Of a DNA stretch of 64,000 nucleotides, positions 34,800-42,884 are shown in pieces. Every line of letters begins with the position of its first letter. The first letter of the stretch is position 1. Location: the NCBI RefSeq assembly GCF_009765355.1, contig NZ_VTHK01000021.1, positions 1 through 64,000 of the forward strand. Reading direction: 5' to 3'. A program made the position numbers and the translations under genes. The notes beneath the pieces were generated by a model, which was not told the DNA's origin, did not search any database, and saw nothing but the letters and a program-made list of their open reading frames with translations. The stretch is from Amycolatopsis anabasis (GTDB lineage Bacteria > Actinomycetota > Actinomycetes > Mycobacteriales > Pseudonocardiaceae).

Positions 34800-37613
34800 A
34801 TGATGGGGGAGAAGAATCGTTCACGGAACGAGTTGGAACAGATGAGCCACGATGTCCGCTTCTCCATTCTGGGCACTTTGACTTTGACGTGCGGCGACAG
34901 GAATGTCCAGGTTGGGAGCCCCAAATTGCGGGTGTTGCTTGCGACACTTCTGTTGTCACCGAACCGGGCAGTCCCGCTCACGCGGCTGGCGATGCAACTG
35001 TGGGGAGACACCCCGCCCGAAGACCCCCGTCGTGCGATCCAGCTGTACGTGACCCGGCTTCGTGCGGCCCTCGATTCGTCACGCGATCTGCTGACCACAG
35101 TTCCGGGCGGCTATCAGATGACTCTCAACGCCGACCAACTCGACCTTCTGCGATTCGAGGAACGGATAGACGCGGCGCTACAGAGCACCGACGACGAAGA
35201 GCGGGTGCAGTGGCTTCACGAGGCACTCATCCTGTGGCGCGGTGAGCCCTGTGAAGACGTGCCTTTCCACGACTCGCACTTCGCTGAACTCAGCCAGCTT
35301 GCGGAACGCCGTCTTCAGTTTGAAGAAGATTATATCGATATCCAACTGCGGCTGGGCCGGCACACCGACCTGGTGCCCAGGCTCCGTAGACTGACCGCGA
35401 TCGCCCCTCTGCGAGAACGCTTCTGGGTCCAGCTCATGCACACCCTTCAGAGTATGGGGCGCCAGGCCGAGGCGTTGCAGACATATGCGTTGATCGCCGC
35501 CCGGCTCGCGGACGAACTGGGGGTCGATCCTGGCGAAGAACTTCGCGCGGCCCACCAACAGGTGCTGGCCCACGACGCGAACTCCACCGCGTCAGCTTGT
35601 GCGCCAACCACAACCTGCCCAGTCGTCCCACGTCAGCTACCGCCGGACACGGCGCGGTTCACCGGTCGGGAAGTGTACCTGGCGGAGCTGGACAAGTTCG
35701 CGTCCCCGCGGGACGACAGCGCTCGTGCCCTCCGCCTGATTACCGTCGACGGAGCCGCCGGGACAGGCAAGACGGCGCTGGTGACCCACTGGGCACACAC
35801 AAGATGTGACCAGTTCCCCGATGGGCAACTCTTCGTCAAACTGCATGCGCCCCAGTCTCCCCCGCCAACCCCCCAAGACATTCTGGGGGCACTGCTGCGA
35901 GCACTTGGACAGCAGCCCGGGGACATGCCGGCAGACCTCGACGAGCGATCGGCGACCTTTCGTACCATCACGGCCGGTAAGCGAATGCTGCTCGTGCTGG
36001 ACAACGTCGCTGAATCCGCTCAGGTCCTGCCCCTGTTACCGGGCCCCGGCAACGTGGTGGTGGTCACCAGCAGGCACCGGTTGCGAGCCTTGTCTTCCGC
36101 CCATGGTGCCGAGCGCATAGAACTCGACGTGCTCAGGCACGAAGAAGCGATAGAGCTTCTCGGGAGGTTCGTCGGCAGGGAACGGCTCGCGGCGGAGCCG
36201 GGCGGCGCGGCCGCGGTGTCCGACTACTGCGGGCACTTACCCCTGGCTCTCGTCCTCGCCGCTGACCGCCTCGCTGACGTCGCCACTGTCCGCGAACTCG
36301 CCCAAGAGCTAGCCAGCGAAGACGACCGTCTGGACACCTTCACAACGTTCGCGGACGCGCAGACGGATTTGCTTGCCTCGCTGGATTCCGCTTATCGGAA
36401 CCTGAAACCTGATGCCGCGAGAGCCTTCCGCCTGCTGAGTTTGTGGCCAGGTAGCCGGATCGGCGTGCCCGCAGCAGCCGCTCTCGCCGGACTGCGCAGC
36501 CGAGACGCGCGTCACCTCCTCAACTATCTCGCTGACACCCACCACCTGCGACGCGTCACTCCCGGCCAGTTCGCCTTGCACGGCCTGCTTCGCCTCTTCG
36601 CCCGCAGCAAAGCAACCGAACTGAGCGGTCCGGAAAGGACGGCGGCGATACGTCGCATGCTCGACTGGTGCCTGCACAGCGCGGTCAACGCGGCACGCGT
36701 GTTGGGTGACGATCTCCCGTTTCGTTCCGTGAGCCGGCAGCCACCCGCAGTCGCCGCAACCTTCACTTCCGAAGCCCAAGCCATCATCTGGTTTGAAACA
36801 GAATTGGACAACCTCGGCCAGGCGGTACGGTTCAGCGCGCAAACAGGCGAATACGCACATGCATGGCAGATTGCGACCACCTTGAATGAGTTCCTGGAAC
36901 GCTGCGCGCACCAGGTGGACCACACTCCCCTCCTTCGACTCGCACTCACCGCGGCGAAGAACGATGCCGGCTATCTCGGCGAGGCACAGATCCTCGCTCT
37001 TCTGGCGCACAACCATCTCCGTCTCAACCGGCCCGGGCAGGCACTGCGGCTCTACCAGCAGCACCTCGCCGTACTCCGACAACACAATGACACAGGGCTC
37101 ATCGGTACGGCCTACGGCAATATCGCTCGCGCTCTCACTCGGCTTGGCCGCACCGACGCGGCTATCGACCACCTCCGATACGCCCTCGCCCTGCACCGAC
37201 GCCTCGGCGATCGTAGGGCAGAGGCCAGAGGCCTTCACCTGCTCGCGGACACCCACATGCGGGCGGGCCGCCCCGCCAAAGCCGTGGTCTACAGCCAGCA
37301 AGCTCTCACGATTCGGGGATGCATCGCCGAACGGTTCGACGCCGCACTCAGCCACCACCAACTCGGCGAACTTCAGGTCGCACTCGGCAACCATGAGAAG
37401 GCCGTGGTCTACCTTCGTACCAGCCTTAGACTTTTCCAAGAAGCTGGCAGGTTCGACCACGAGGCCAACATCATGACCGTTCTGGCCACCGCATTGCGTC
37501 ACACCGACAACCGACACGGATCCGGTCATTTGAAGCGGGCTGTCCAAAACATTGCACAACACGACGTGCGACCGGCCGCCAGTCCTCACAAGCAAATCTG
37601 CAATCGCGGATAA
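34800..37613 (+). CDS. AfsR/SARP-family regulator with NB-ARC and TPR domains
   Basis: 937 residues, close to the roughly 990 of AfsR. Residues 15-260 form a SARP DNA-binding plus BTAD region (LGTLTLTCGDRNVQVGSPKL, VTRLRAALDSSRDLLTTVPG, GRQAEALQTYALIAARLADE, ELGVDPGEELRAAHQQVL). An NB-ARC ATPase follows, with Walker A VDGAAGTGKTALV, Walker B MLLVLDNV and the GLPL-like HLPLALVLAADRL. The C-terminus contains TPR repeats (TAYGNIARALTRLGRTDAAI; ARGLHLLADTHMRAGRPAKA). Such proteins integrate phosphorylation or ligand signals and activate secondary-metabolite genes. No AfsK-type kinase is nearby. The start at ATG 34800 or ATG 34842 (MSHDVRF) is open. It may control the secreted proteins around it or the lasso cluster; this is conjecture. 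Confidence 0.93.
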   Translation: MMGEKNRSRNELEQMSHDVRFSILGTLTLTCGDRNVQVGSPKLRVLLATLLLSPNRAVPLTRLAMQLWGDTPPEDPRRAIQLYVTRLRAALDSSRDLLTTVPGGYQMTLNADQLDLLRFEERIDAALQSTDDEERVQWLHEALILWRGEPCEDVPFHDSHFAELSQLAERRLQFEEDYIDIQLRLGRHTDLVPRLRRLTAIAPLRERFWVQLMHTLQSMGRQAEALQTYALIAARLADELGVDPGEELRAAHQQVLAHDANSTASACAPTTTCPVVPRQLPPDTARFTGREVYLAELDKFASPRDDSARALRLITVDGAAGTGKTALVTHWAHTRCDQFPDGQLFVKLHAPQSPPPTPQDILGALLRALGQQPGDMPADLDERSATFRTITAGKRMLLVLDNVAESAQVLPLLPGPGNVVVVTSRHRLRALSSAHGAERIELDVLRHEEAIELLGRFVGRERLAAEPGGAAAVSDYCGHLPLALVLAADRLADVATVRELAQELASEDDRLDTFTTFADAQTDLLASLDSAYRNLKPDAARAFRLLSLWPGSRIGVPAAAALAGLRSRDARHLLNYLADTHHLRRVTPGQFALHGLLRLFARSKATELSGPERTAAIRRMLDWCLHSAVNAARVLGDDLPFRSVSRQPPAVAATFTSEAQAIIWFETELDNLGQAVRFSAQTGEYAHAWQIATTLNEFLERCAHQVDHTPLLRLALTAAKNDAGYLGEAQILALLAHNHLRLNRPGQALRLYQQHLAVLRQHNDTGLIGTAYGNIARALTRLGRTDAAIDHLRYALALHRRLGDRRAEARGLHLLADTHMRAGRPAKAVVYSQQALTIRGCIAERFDAALSHHQLGELQVALGNHEKAVVYLRTSLRLFQEAGRFDHEANIMTVLATALRHTDNRHGSGHLKRAVQNIAQHDVRPAASPHKQICNRG

Positions 37614-37615
37614 CC

Positions 37616-38059
37616 TCAACGTCCCTCGATGGATTTCTTGCTCAGGGGGTGAGACAGTTCGTAGTCGAACCATATCCTGTGAGTGCCGTCACTGTCGACA
37701 CTCATCCCGCCCGAGCCGACGATTCCCCTCAAAGCACCGGTACCACTCGAAGGCACGATAACGAACGACTCATCGTACCGCTGATTTTCGCCACCGGTCG
37801 AGGCAGTGTGGGTAAAATTGAACGTACCGGACAGCCCGCCGAGTTCGCCCTCGAAAGACTCAACTGCAACGTAGGAGCCGATCCCTGTCTTCTGATCGAA
37901 CGCTGCGGTGAACAACGATGCGGACCTTCCAGAAACCTGACCCTCGTAACGCTTCTCCATCGTGTATACACCAACGTCAACTCCAGTGCGAACCGATAGC
38001 GCAGGGGTCACCGGAGCTGGTTTGAAATCATGTACCGTGAAAGTGGATTCTGCTCTCAT
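37616..38059 (-). CDS. DUF3224 protein
   Basis: 147 residues, with features of DUF3224, an allene-oxide-cyclase-like beta-barrel of actinobacteria. These are the start TFTVHDFKPAP, then YEGQVSGRSASLFTAAFDQK, SYVAVESFEGELGGLSGTFN and GTGALRGIVGSGGMSVDSDG. There is no signal peptide. Its stop lies 2 nt from the stop of the AfsR-like gene on the other strand, so the two genes converge tightly. The function is unknown; the fold often binds small hydrophobic ligands. Confidence 0.88.
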   Translation of the reverse strand: MRAESTFTVHDFKPAPVTPALSVRTGVDVGVYTMEKRYEGQVSGRSASLFTAAFDQKTGIGSYVAVESFEGELGGLSGTFNFTHTASTGGENQRYDESFVIVPSSGTGALRGIVGSGGMSVDSDGTHRIWFDYELSHPLSKKSIEGR

Positions 38060-38116
38060 GTGCTGGAGGTCCGTTCATCCTCGGTCGATCGACGGGTTGA
38101 TAAATAGAACTCTACA

Positions 38117-38509
38117 TCACTTTTGAAACGATCCGCTGAGCGAATGGGCTCCAAAGCCGAGCGAGGGAGCCTCCTGTCCGGGCATGATGACCCTTCCCAA
38201 TCCGGTGCAGTTGCTGTTCGACCAGAAGACCTGGGGTATATCACTGGCATTCGCACCCGATTCGGCGACTCGCGCGATGCCACCGGAGAGCGCGAAGCAG
38301 GAACCCAGCGGCACGGGCTTCGCCACGCCCATATCACCTCGAAAACCTGGCTTGGAATACCAGCAGACGGTATTGGAACCGCAGTGCGGCGTCGACGGGC
38401 CAGCCGCGGCCGCGGTGGCGGCCGCCGGGATAGCCGTGGCGATGCCAGCCGCCGCCAATCCGACCAGGGCGACGTGCCGTGGTTTCATCGAATTCACCCG
38501 ATCTCTCAT
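38117..38509 (-). CDS. Secreted I36/crystallin-like protein
   Basis: 130 residues from ATG 38509 (ATG 38488 is an alternative). A signal peptide (HVALVGLAAAGIATAIPAAA, then TAAAAGP) is followed by GSNTVCWYSKPGFRGDMGVA, the N-VCxY-xxxxF-G pattern of beta-gamma-crystallin or I36-like secreted proteins, and later VFWSNSNCTGLGRVIMPG. Three Cys are visible in the mature part. It lies behind the DUF3224 start (57 nt) on the same strand, so the two may be one operon. Inhibitor activity is possible but unproven. Confidence 0.7.
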   Translation of the reverse strand: MRDRVNSMKPRHVALVGLAAAGIATAIPAAATAAAAGPSTPHCGSNTVCWYSKPGFRGDMGVAKPVPLGSCFALSGGIARVAESGANASDIPQVFWSNSNCTGLGRVIMPGQEAPSLGFGAHSLSGSFQK

Positions 38510-38922
38510 CGCAACACTCGACTTCGTGAATCAATGTCATATTTCCTCACTGTGGCTGGCGAAGCAACGCACCGGCGATGAGCAAACGGCAACCTCTGAT
38601 GCGTGCTTGTATATCGCGCCAGGCGACCATGCAGGTGCTGGGTTCGGCACGGTGAGGACTCGCGCTCGGAAGGGCGTCAACCTGTCCGTCCAGTCCGCTC
38701 AGGTGAACCGCGTGTCGAGAAGGTCGGCGCACGTCTCGCTCCAACTCGGCCGCAACACCTGGGACCGCCGCATGGAAACGCACGGCCCCATACGCACAGC
38801 GCGCGACGCTTGAAGCCGGACTAAAACTGAACTGAAGACGCGTCTCACTATGCTCACGCGACACGGAGACGTTTCTCCTGTAATCATCTCAGACGGTTCA
38901 CATCGGACAAGAGCGGACAAGT

Positions 38923-39363
38923 ATGCGTAAAATCTTGCTAGGGTTCATAGCGCTATTCTCAATGCTTGCTGCGGCGCCCTCGGCGAACGCCGCGACTCAC
39001 TCAGAAATCGGCGTCCAGTCGGCCGGTGGCTGCATCAGCGCACACGGCCCCGGCGATTGGAACAAACATTGCATTGACGTCGTGGGCAAGGGAGTGAACG
39101 TAGAGACGGTCGAAGGCCATCTAAGTTCAACGGTCGCCCCCTACTTCCCCAGGCAGATCTGCGTGGTCGATGTGAAAATTTGGGGTACCGAACTCGGCGG
39201 CTACTACTTCGAACGCACTAAGAAGAACAACGGCTGCGGACTCGGCTCCCTAGGGGTCAAGTGGTTCCTCAACATGAAATTCGAGCCAGGTTCCCAAATC
39301 TGTTCCCAGACTACCTACGAAGGCAGGGTACCGGGACCAGTGTGCATCCAGATCCGGCCGTAG
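38923..39363 (+). CDS. Small secreted protein, Cys-rich, unknown
   Basis: 146 residues. A clear signal peptide (MRKILLGFIALFSMLAAAPS ending ANAATHS) leads to a mature domain with six Cys (GGCISAHG, HCIDVVG, RQICVVDV, NNGCGLGS, QICSQTTY, PVCIQIRP). The sequence HCIDVVGKGVNVETVEGHLS resembles the pattern of the secreted protein at 27.7-28.1 kb (CIKINGSGLRVESVRASLTY). They are therefore likely members of one family. No enzyme motif is seen. A strong terminator follows at 39408. Confidence 0.75.
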   Translation: MRKILLGFIALFSMLAAAPSANAATHSEIGVQSAGGCISAHGPGDWNKHCIDVVGKGVNVETVEGHLSSTVAPYFPRQICVVDVKIWGTELGGYYFERTKKNNGCGLGSLGVKWFLNMKFEPGSQICSQTTYEGRVPGPVCIQIRP

Positions 39364-39407
39364 GACACGCCGCTGCGGCAACATTGGGCAGGTCAGGCGT
39401 GTGACAA

Positions 39408-39442
39408 GCCGAGGTCGCCGGTGATTCTCCGGCGACCTCGGC
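39408..39442. terminator. Bidirectional terminator hairpin
   Basis: GCCGAGGTCGCCGG (39408-39421) pairs perfectly with CCGGCGACCTCGGC (39429-39442) around a 7-nt loop. It lies between the convergent ends of the secreted-protein gene (39363) and the epimerase gene (39484), so it can serve both. Confidence 0.85.
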
Positions 39443-39483
39443 GCCCACCTTTCGCACGAAGCAAACGCAAATCCCGCAAGTTG

Positions 39484-40413
39484 TCAGGCAGTAGGTCCGG
39501 CGTATTCCGCCGCCATCTCGGCCAGAACCTCGTCGAGTCGGGTGGGAGTGATGTTCAAGTTCTTCGCGGTGAACGTCGCGTCGACGACGTTAGGCCTGTC
39601 GTACAGGTAAAGCATTTCCGAAAACTCCGCTACGATCGGATCTTTTTGCCCGATCTTCTCCAGTGTGGCTCTCGTCATACGCCCCAGCCACGGGCCAGGC
39701 GAGGCAGCCGCCGCCGCCAAGCGCGTGGCCAGTTCGCGCACCGGCGCCTCGGAAGTGGAGGGTACGTGCCAGGCACGGCCCCCGGACTCCTCGTGTCGTG
39801 CTGCTGCGATGAGCGTGCGCGCTGCATCGCCGGTGTAGGTCCAGCTGTGCGGTGCGTCGAGATCGCCTGGGAAGAAGGCTGGCGAGCCAGCTAGCACCTG
39901 TGCTCCCACCAGTAGCGTGAACGGCGAGTAGGCGCCCGCGCCCAGAAAATCGTTCGCCCGAACCTCGGTCACGCGTACCCGACCCGCGTCGTGGGCAGCG
40001 CGCGCTTCCTGCCACATCTGAGCCCGGATACGGCCCTTGACAGTGGTGGGCACCAGCGGATAGTCCTCGTTGACGGGTCCATCCGCAGGGCCGTAACCGT
40101 AGGTGTTGCCAAGCATGACGTACATCGCGCCCGCGCGTTCCGCCGCCGCCAGCACGGCAGCGGCCAACGGCGGAAACTCGGCCGGCCAACGGTCATAGGC
40201 AGGCATGGCACAGTTGAACACCGTGGTTGCGCCACGGGTTAATTCGTCGAACCGGGTGTAATCGGTTGCGTCGGCGGCGACTCGTTCGACGCCCTTGTGC
40301 GCCGGACCGCTCCCACGGCGGGTGATGAGCCGTACCCGGTCACCAGCCTCGGCCAACAGAAGCGCGGTAGCCGATCCGGCGGCTCCGGCTCCGACGACGA
40401 CCTGCAAAGACAC
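39484..40413 (-). CDS. NAD(P)-dependent epimerase/reductase (extended SDR)
   Basis: 309 residues from GTG 40413 with AAGGAG 7 nt upstream. The Rossmann motif VVVGAGAAGSATALLLAEAG has a GxGxxG variant (GAGAAGS). TVFNCAMPAYDRWPAEFPPL follows. The catalytic region MYVMLGNTYGYGPADGPVNE keeps a Tyr but lacks the usual YxxxK, and the C-terminal half resembles atypical NAD-binding SDRs of the NmrA/epimerase kind. It could reduce or bind a small molecule. It diverges from the 40597 gene, with 183 nt between the starts. Confidence 0.8.
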   Translation of the reverse strand: MSLQVVVGAGAAGSATALLLAEAGDRVRLITRRGSGPAHKGVERVAADATDYTRFDELTRGATTVFNCAMPAYDRWPAEFPPLAAAVLAAAERAGAMYVMLGNTYGYGPADGPVNEDYPLVPTTVKGRIRAQMWQEARAAHDAGRVRVTEVRANDFLGAGAYSPFTLLVGAQVLAGSPAFFPGDLDAPHSWTYTGDAARTLIAAARHEESGGRAWHVPSTSEAPVRELATRLAAAAASPGPWLGRMTRATLEKIGQKDPIVAEFSEMLYLYDRPNVVDATFTAKNLNITPTRLDEVLAEMAAEYAGPTA

Positions 40414-40596
40414 CCGTGTTCTCCTTGTTCGTATTTGCGGCACACGCGGTCCGCGAAGTTGTCGACCCAGCGAGAAGACGTGCTCGTGCCGACAAGTTGG
40501 CCAGCCGGTCATGTGCTGTCAGTCCATTCACGGGTGATGGTTTTCGGGCCGGTAGCTTCTGTGCGACGATGACCGTCATGACGACCAGAAAGGGCA

Positions 40597-41541
40597 ATGC
40601 CGCGTAGGCGCCCGGCACAGCTGCGCACCGGCCTGTCGATCCGCGAACGACCTGGGCAGGCGCGCCGTCAGATTCCCCGAGTCTCCGCCTCGACGTTGCG
40701 AGCAATCGACGAGTTCGAACGCTCCCGGCTACGGCCTGGCGCGATCGCCGAAGCACTCGATGCTTGGGCCCGGTTCGTGCGCGGGCCCGTCCGAGAGCTT
40801 GAGGACCGCGCACCCGAAACCTGCCCCTGCCCAGATTGTCAGTGGAATGACCCAGTCGTGCGACGCGAGGCGCTGCGGCTGGCGTTGCACGCATTGCCGA
40901 CCAAGGCGACCCGGGAACTCCGAGCGCTCGTCCAGCCCCTCGACGAGATCTACTTGTCCCGTTCGATTCCCACCCCGGAGACGGAACACATCCGCGGCCT
41001 GCTCACCATCACAGTGGTCCTTCCCCAGTACCAGCCAAGGCCGGCGGACACGTTCACCTTCGCGGTTGACCTGGTCTACCTGGGCTGGCTAGTCGCCGAG
41101 GTCGGGGACCGTCGCAGCGAACAGCGGCTGTACGCCTCCTATGTCACCCCTGCCCTGGACGATCTACTCGCCGCGTTGAACTCGATCACCGCCGGTGAAC
41201 GGCACGCGCGAGTATCCTGGGACGGCGAGCCGACCGAATACCGCTGGCTGATCACCGCCGACCCGTACGCTTACGCGCACGTGCGCGTCCTGCGCTTCCC
41301 CGACAGGATAGAGAAGTCGCCAGACAACGACGGTCACCAACTCATCGACGCCGACCTACCACTGCCCGCCCTCGTTCGCTCAGTCACCACCGCGGCGAGG
41401 GCACTGCTGACCCGTCTCGGCGAAGACCAGTACGCACACCGATGGCATGCCGGCTCTTTCCCGACCAGCCACCTGCTCGCCCTCGAGCAATGGCTCCACC
41501 AACCACCAACCCGAGACAGGAACGGAAAGAGTCCGGGGTGA
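40597..41541 (+). CDS. Conserved hypothetical actinobacterial protein
   Basis: 314 residues; ATG with AAAGGG upstream. The N-terminal 30 residues are basic (MPRRRPAQLRTGLSIRERPG). A helical domain follows, with a Cys cluster ETCPCPDCQWNDPVVRREAL (three Cys within 5 residues, possibly metal-binding) and then LALHALPTKATRELRALVQP. The C-terminal half is rich in strands and contains VSWDGEPTEYRWLITADPYA. No enzyme motif or membrane segment was recognised. Hypothetical proteins of this architecture occur across Pseudonocardiaceae and Streptomyces. It converges on the secreted-protein gene at 41.56 kb. Confidence 0.65.
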   Translation: MPRRRPAQLRTGLSIRERPGQARRQIPRVSASTLRAIDEFERSRLRPGAIAEALDAWARFVRGPVRELEDRAPETCPCPDCQWNDPVVRREALRLALHALPTKATRELRALVQPLDEIYLSRSIPTPETEHIRGLLTITVVLPQYQPRPADTFTFAVDLVYLGWLVAEVGDRRSEQRLYASYVTPALDDLLAALNSITAGERHARVSWDGEPTEYRWLITADPYAYAHVRVLRFPDRIEKSPDNDGHQLIDADLPLPALVRSVTTAARALLTRLGEDQYAHRWHAGSFPTSHLLALEQWLHQPPTRDRNGKSPG

Positions 41542-41561
41542 TACCTTCTCGCTACCGCCGA

Positions 41562-42026
41562 CTAGAGGCCCGATTCGCGCCGCGCGAGCGTGTCCACTTC
41601 AGATGGTTCCTTTCCGCTGTCGTTGTCGGCGTGGAGACACACGATACAAGTGCATTTCCACCCTGCCCCAGCGTTCCCACACGCGTCGACCACACCAGAG
41701 ACCGCGGGCGTGTTCACAGAGCGGGCGCCCGGGGGTACATAAGTCAGGTAGCAGTCTCGTGCCTCGCCTGGGCATCCACTCCCCGTGAGCATGATCTGGT
41801 CGGGCCACTTGGCGTTGGTGATCTCGCCATGCAGCCTTCCGGTTCCGTTTTCGCGCCACAGCTTGACCTGTCTACCCTGCGTCTCGACCTGTTGGACCAG
41901 GGTGTAGGTCGCGGGCGGTGCCGCCGTCATCAATGGGGCACCTTGTGCTGTCCAACTCGAAGCCAGCACGATGCCGACGGCGATAGCGCTGACGGCACTC
42001 GCCCGCTTTCCGGAGGGGGCTTTCAT
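41562..42026 (-). CDS. Small secreted Cys-rich protein (YTL...LW family)
   Basis: 154 residues from ATG 42026 (AGAAGG upstream). The N-terminus MKAPSGKRASAVSAIAVGIV is a signal sequence, cleaved near AQGAPLMTA. The mature part begins TYTLVQQVETQGRQVKLWRE and shares its pattern with the protein at 24.85 kb. It has GSGCPGEARDCYLTYVPP, VVDACGNAGAGW and KCTCIVC, so up to seven Cys. The function is unknown. It lies 163 nt downstream of the lasso protease gene on the same strand, which may be coincidental or part of the same transcript. Confidence 0.65.
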   Translation of the reverse strand: MKAPSGKRASAVSAIAVGIVLASSWTAQGAPLMTAAPPATYTLVQQVETQGRQVKLWRENGTGRLHGEITNAKWPDQIMLTGSGCPGEARDCYLTYVPPGARSVNTPAVSGVVDACGNAGAGWKCTCIVCLHADNDSGKEPSEVDTLARRESGL

Positions 42027-42189
42027 AGCGAACCTTCTTCCGCGTTAGCTTTGCTTGAAACGTCTGCCACGGAAATCATGGACTCCGAAGCAGAGGTTAT
42101 GCGGGAACGCCTTCAGTTAGGCTTCGTCTCGGCAGCACAGGTATGTTGATCGGATCACGCCAAGCTGCGCGCGTAGTTGCCCGGCGAAG

Positions 42190-42630
42190 TCACACGTCCG
42201 CTGGCGATAGGCGGAAAGCGGGGGCGGGCACGATGATGAGGCGGCTCATCCGCGCGACGGCGGGTTGTTCGTCGACGGGGCGCCCGTCGGCTTCGACCCA
42301 GGCGTGGGCGAGGAACGGGACAGTGCGCACGCCGGAACACCATGTGGGCCAACTACCGTGAGCGCGACACAGCAGGGCGGTCGCGATCGATCGGGGGAGG
42401 CACCCTTGGCCGGCGCAGTGCATGCTGACGGCGATGACGGCGCGCCGTGCCCGGGCGGCCTCGGGGTAGGTGGCGGGGCGGGCGCTCCGGGCGCAGGTAG
42501 TCAGCAGGCGCCGGATGTGTTTCGGTGGGAGGCGGCCGATCAGATGGGCGGCGGCGACCGCGATCAGGGGGAGCACACGCCGGTGCGGCGGCAGGCGTTC
42601 GCGGTGTTCGATGGTGACGGGAGCGCTCAC
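42190..42630 (-). CDS. Lasso peptide B2 protein: transglutaminase-like leader protease
   Basis: 146 residues from GTG 42630, overlapping the B1 stop (GTGA). The Cys protease triad of the transglutaminase-like lasso B2 family is visible: catalytic Cys in GQGCLPRSIATALLCR, His in VPFLAHAWVEADGRPV and Asp shortly after (PVDEQ). The N-terminal helices LPLIAVAAAHLIGRLPPKHI and RRLLTTC are typical. It removes the 26-residue leader from the precursor so that the cyclase can close the ring. It is the last gene of the lasso operon; no transporter follows. Confidence 0.93.
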   Translation of the reverse strand: MSAPVTIEHRERLPPHRRVLPLIAVAAAHLIGRLPPKHIRRLLTTCARSARPATYPEAARARRAVIAVSMHCAGQGCLPRSIATALLCRAHGSWPTWCSGVRTVPFLAHAWVEADGRPVDEQPAVARMSRLIIVPAPAFRLSPADV

Positions 42631-42884
42631 CGGGTCACCAGTCCGGCTTCGCGGAGCGCGGCGCGCAGTGCGGCGATGTCATCCGCAGCCTGGGCACGGC
42701 TTACCTGGTAGCGGGCGGCGATCGCGCTGGCGGCGCGGTCGGTATCGGCGCCATCCATGAGGGCGCGCAGGATGAGGGCACCGACTGGGTTGAGTTGGTA
42801 GTAGCTGCCGGATGCCTCGTCGAGCAGGACCATGCCGTCGTCGGTGTCGGTGGCACTGACATGCGGGCGTAGTGTCAACGGCAT
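42627..42884 (-). CDS. Lasso peptide B1 protein: PqqD-like RiPP recognition element
   Basis: 85 residues from ATG 42884, with AAGGAG 6 nt upstream and a 10-nt overlap with the cyclase. The PqqD fold is recognisable: MPLTLRPHVSATDTDDGMVL, LDEASGSYYQLNPVGALILR, then DTDRAASAIAARYQVSRAQA. RRE proteins bind the leader through its YxxPxLxxxG motif and deliver it to the B2 protease. All residues of the leader motif are present in the precursor at 44.75 kb. Confidence 0.93.
   Translation of the reverse strand: MPLTLRPHVSATDTDDGMVLLDEASGSYYQLNPVGALILRALMDGADTDRAASAIAARYQVSRAQAADDIAALRAALREAGLVTR

Noticed and set aside
36309..37673. 454-residue open frame antisense to the AfsR-like gene
   Set aside because: It is a shadow frame created by GC-rich codon use; it has no ribosome site or domain, while the opposite strand is clearly coding.
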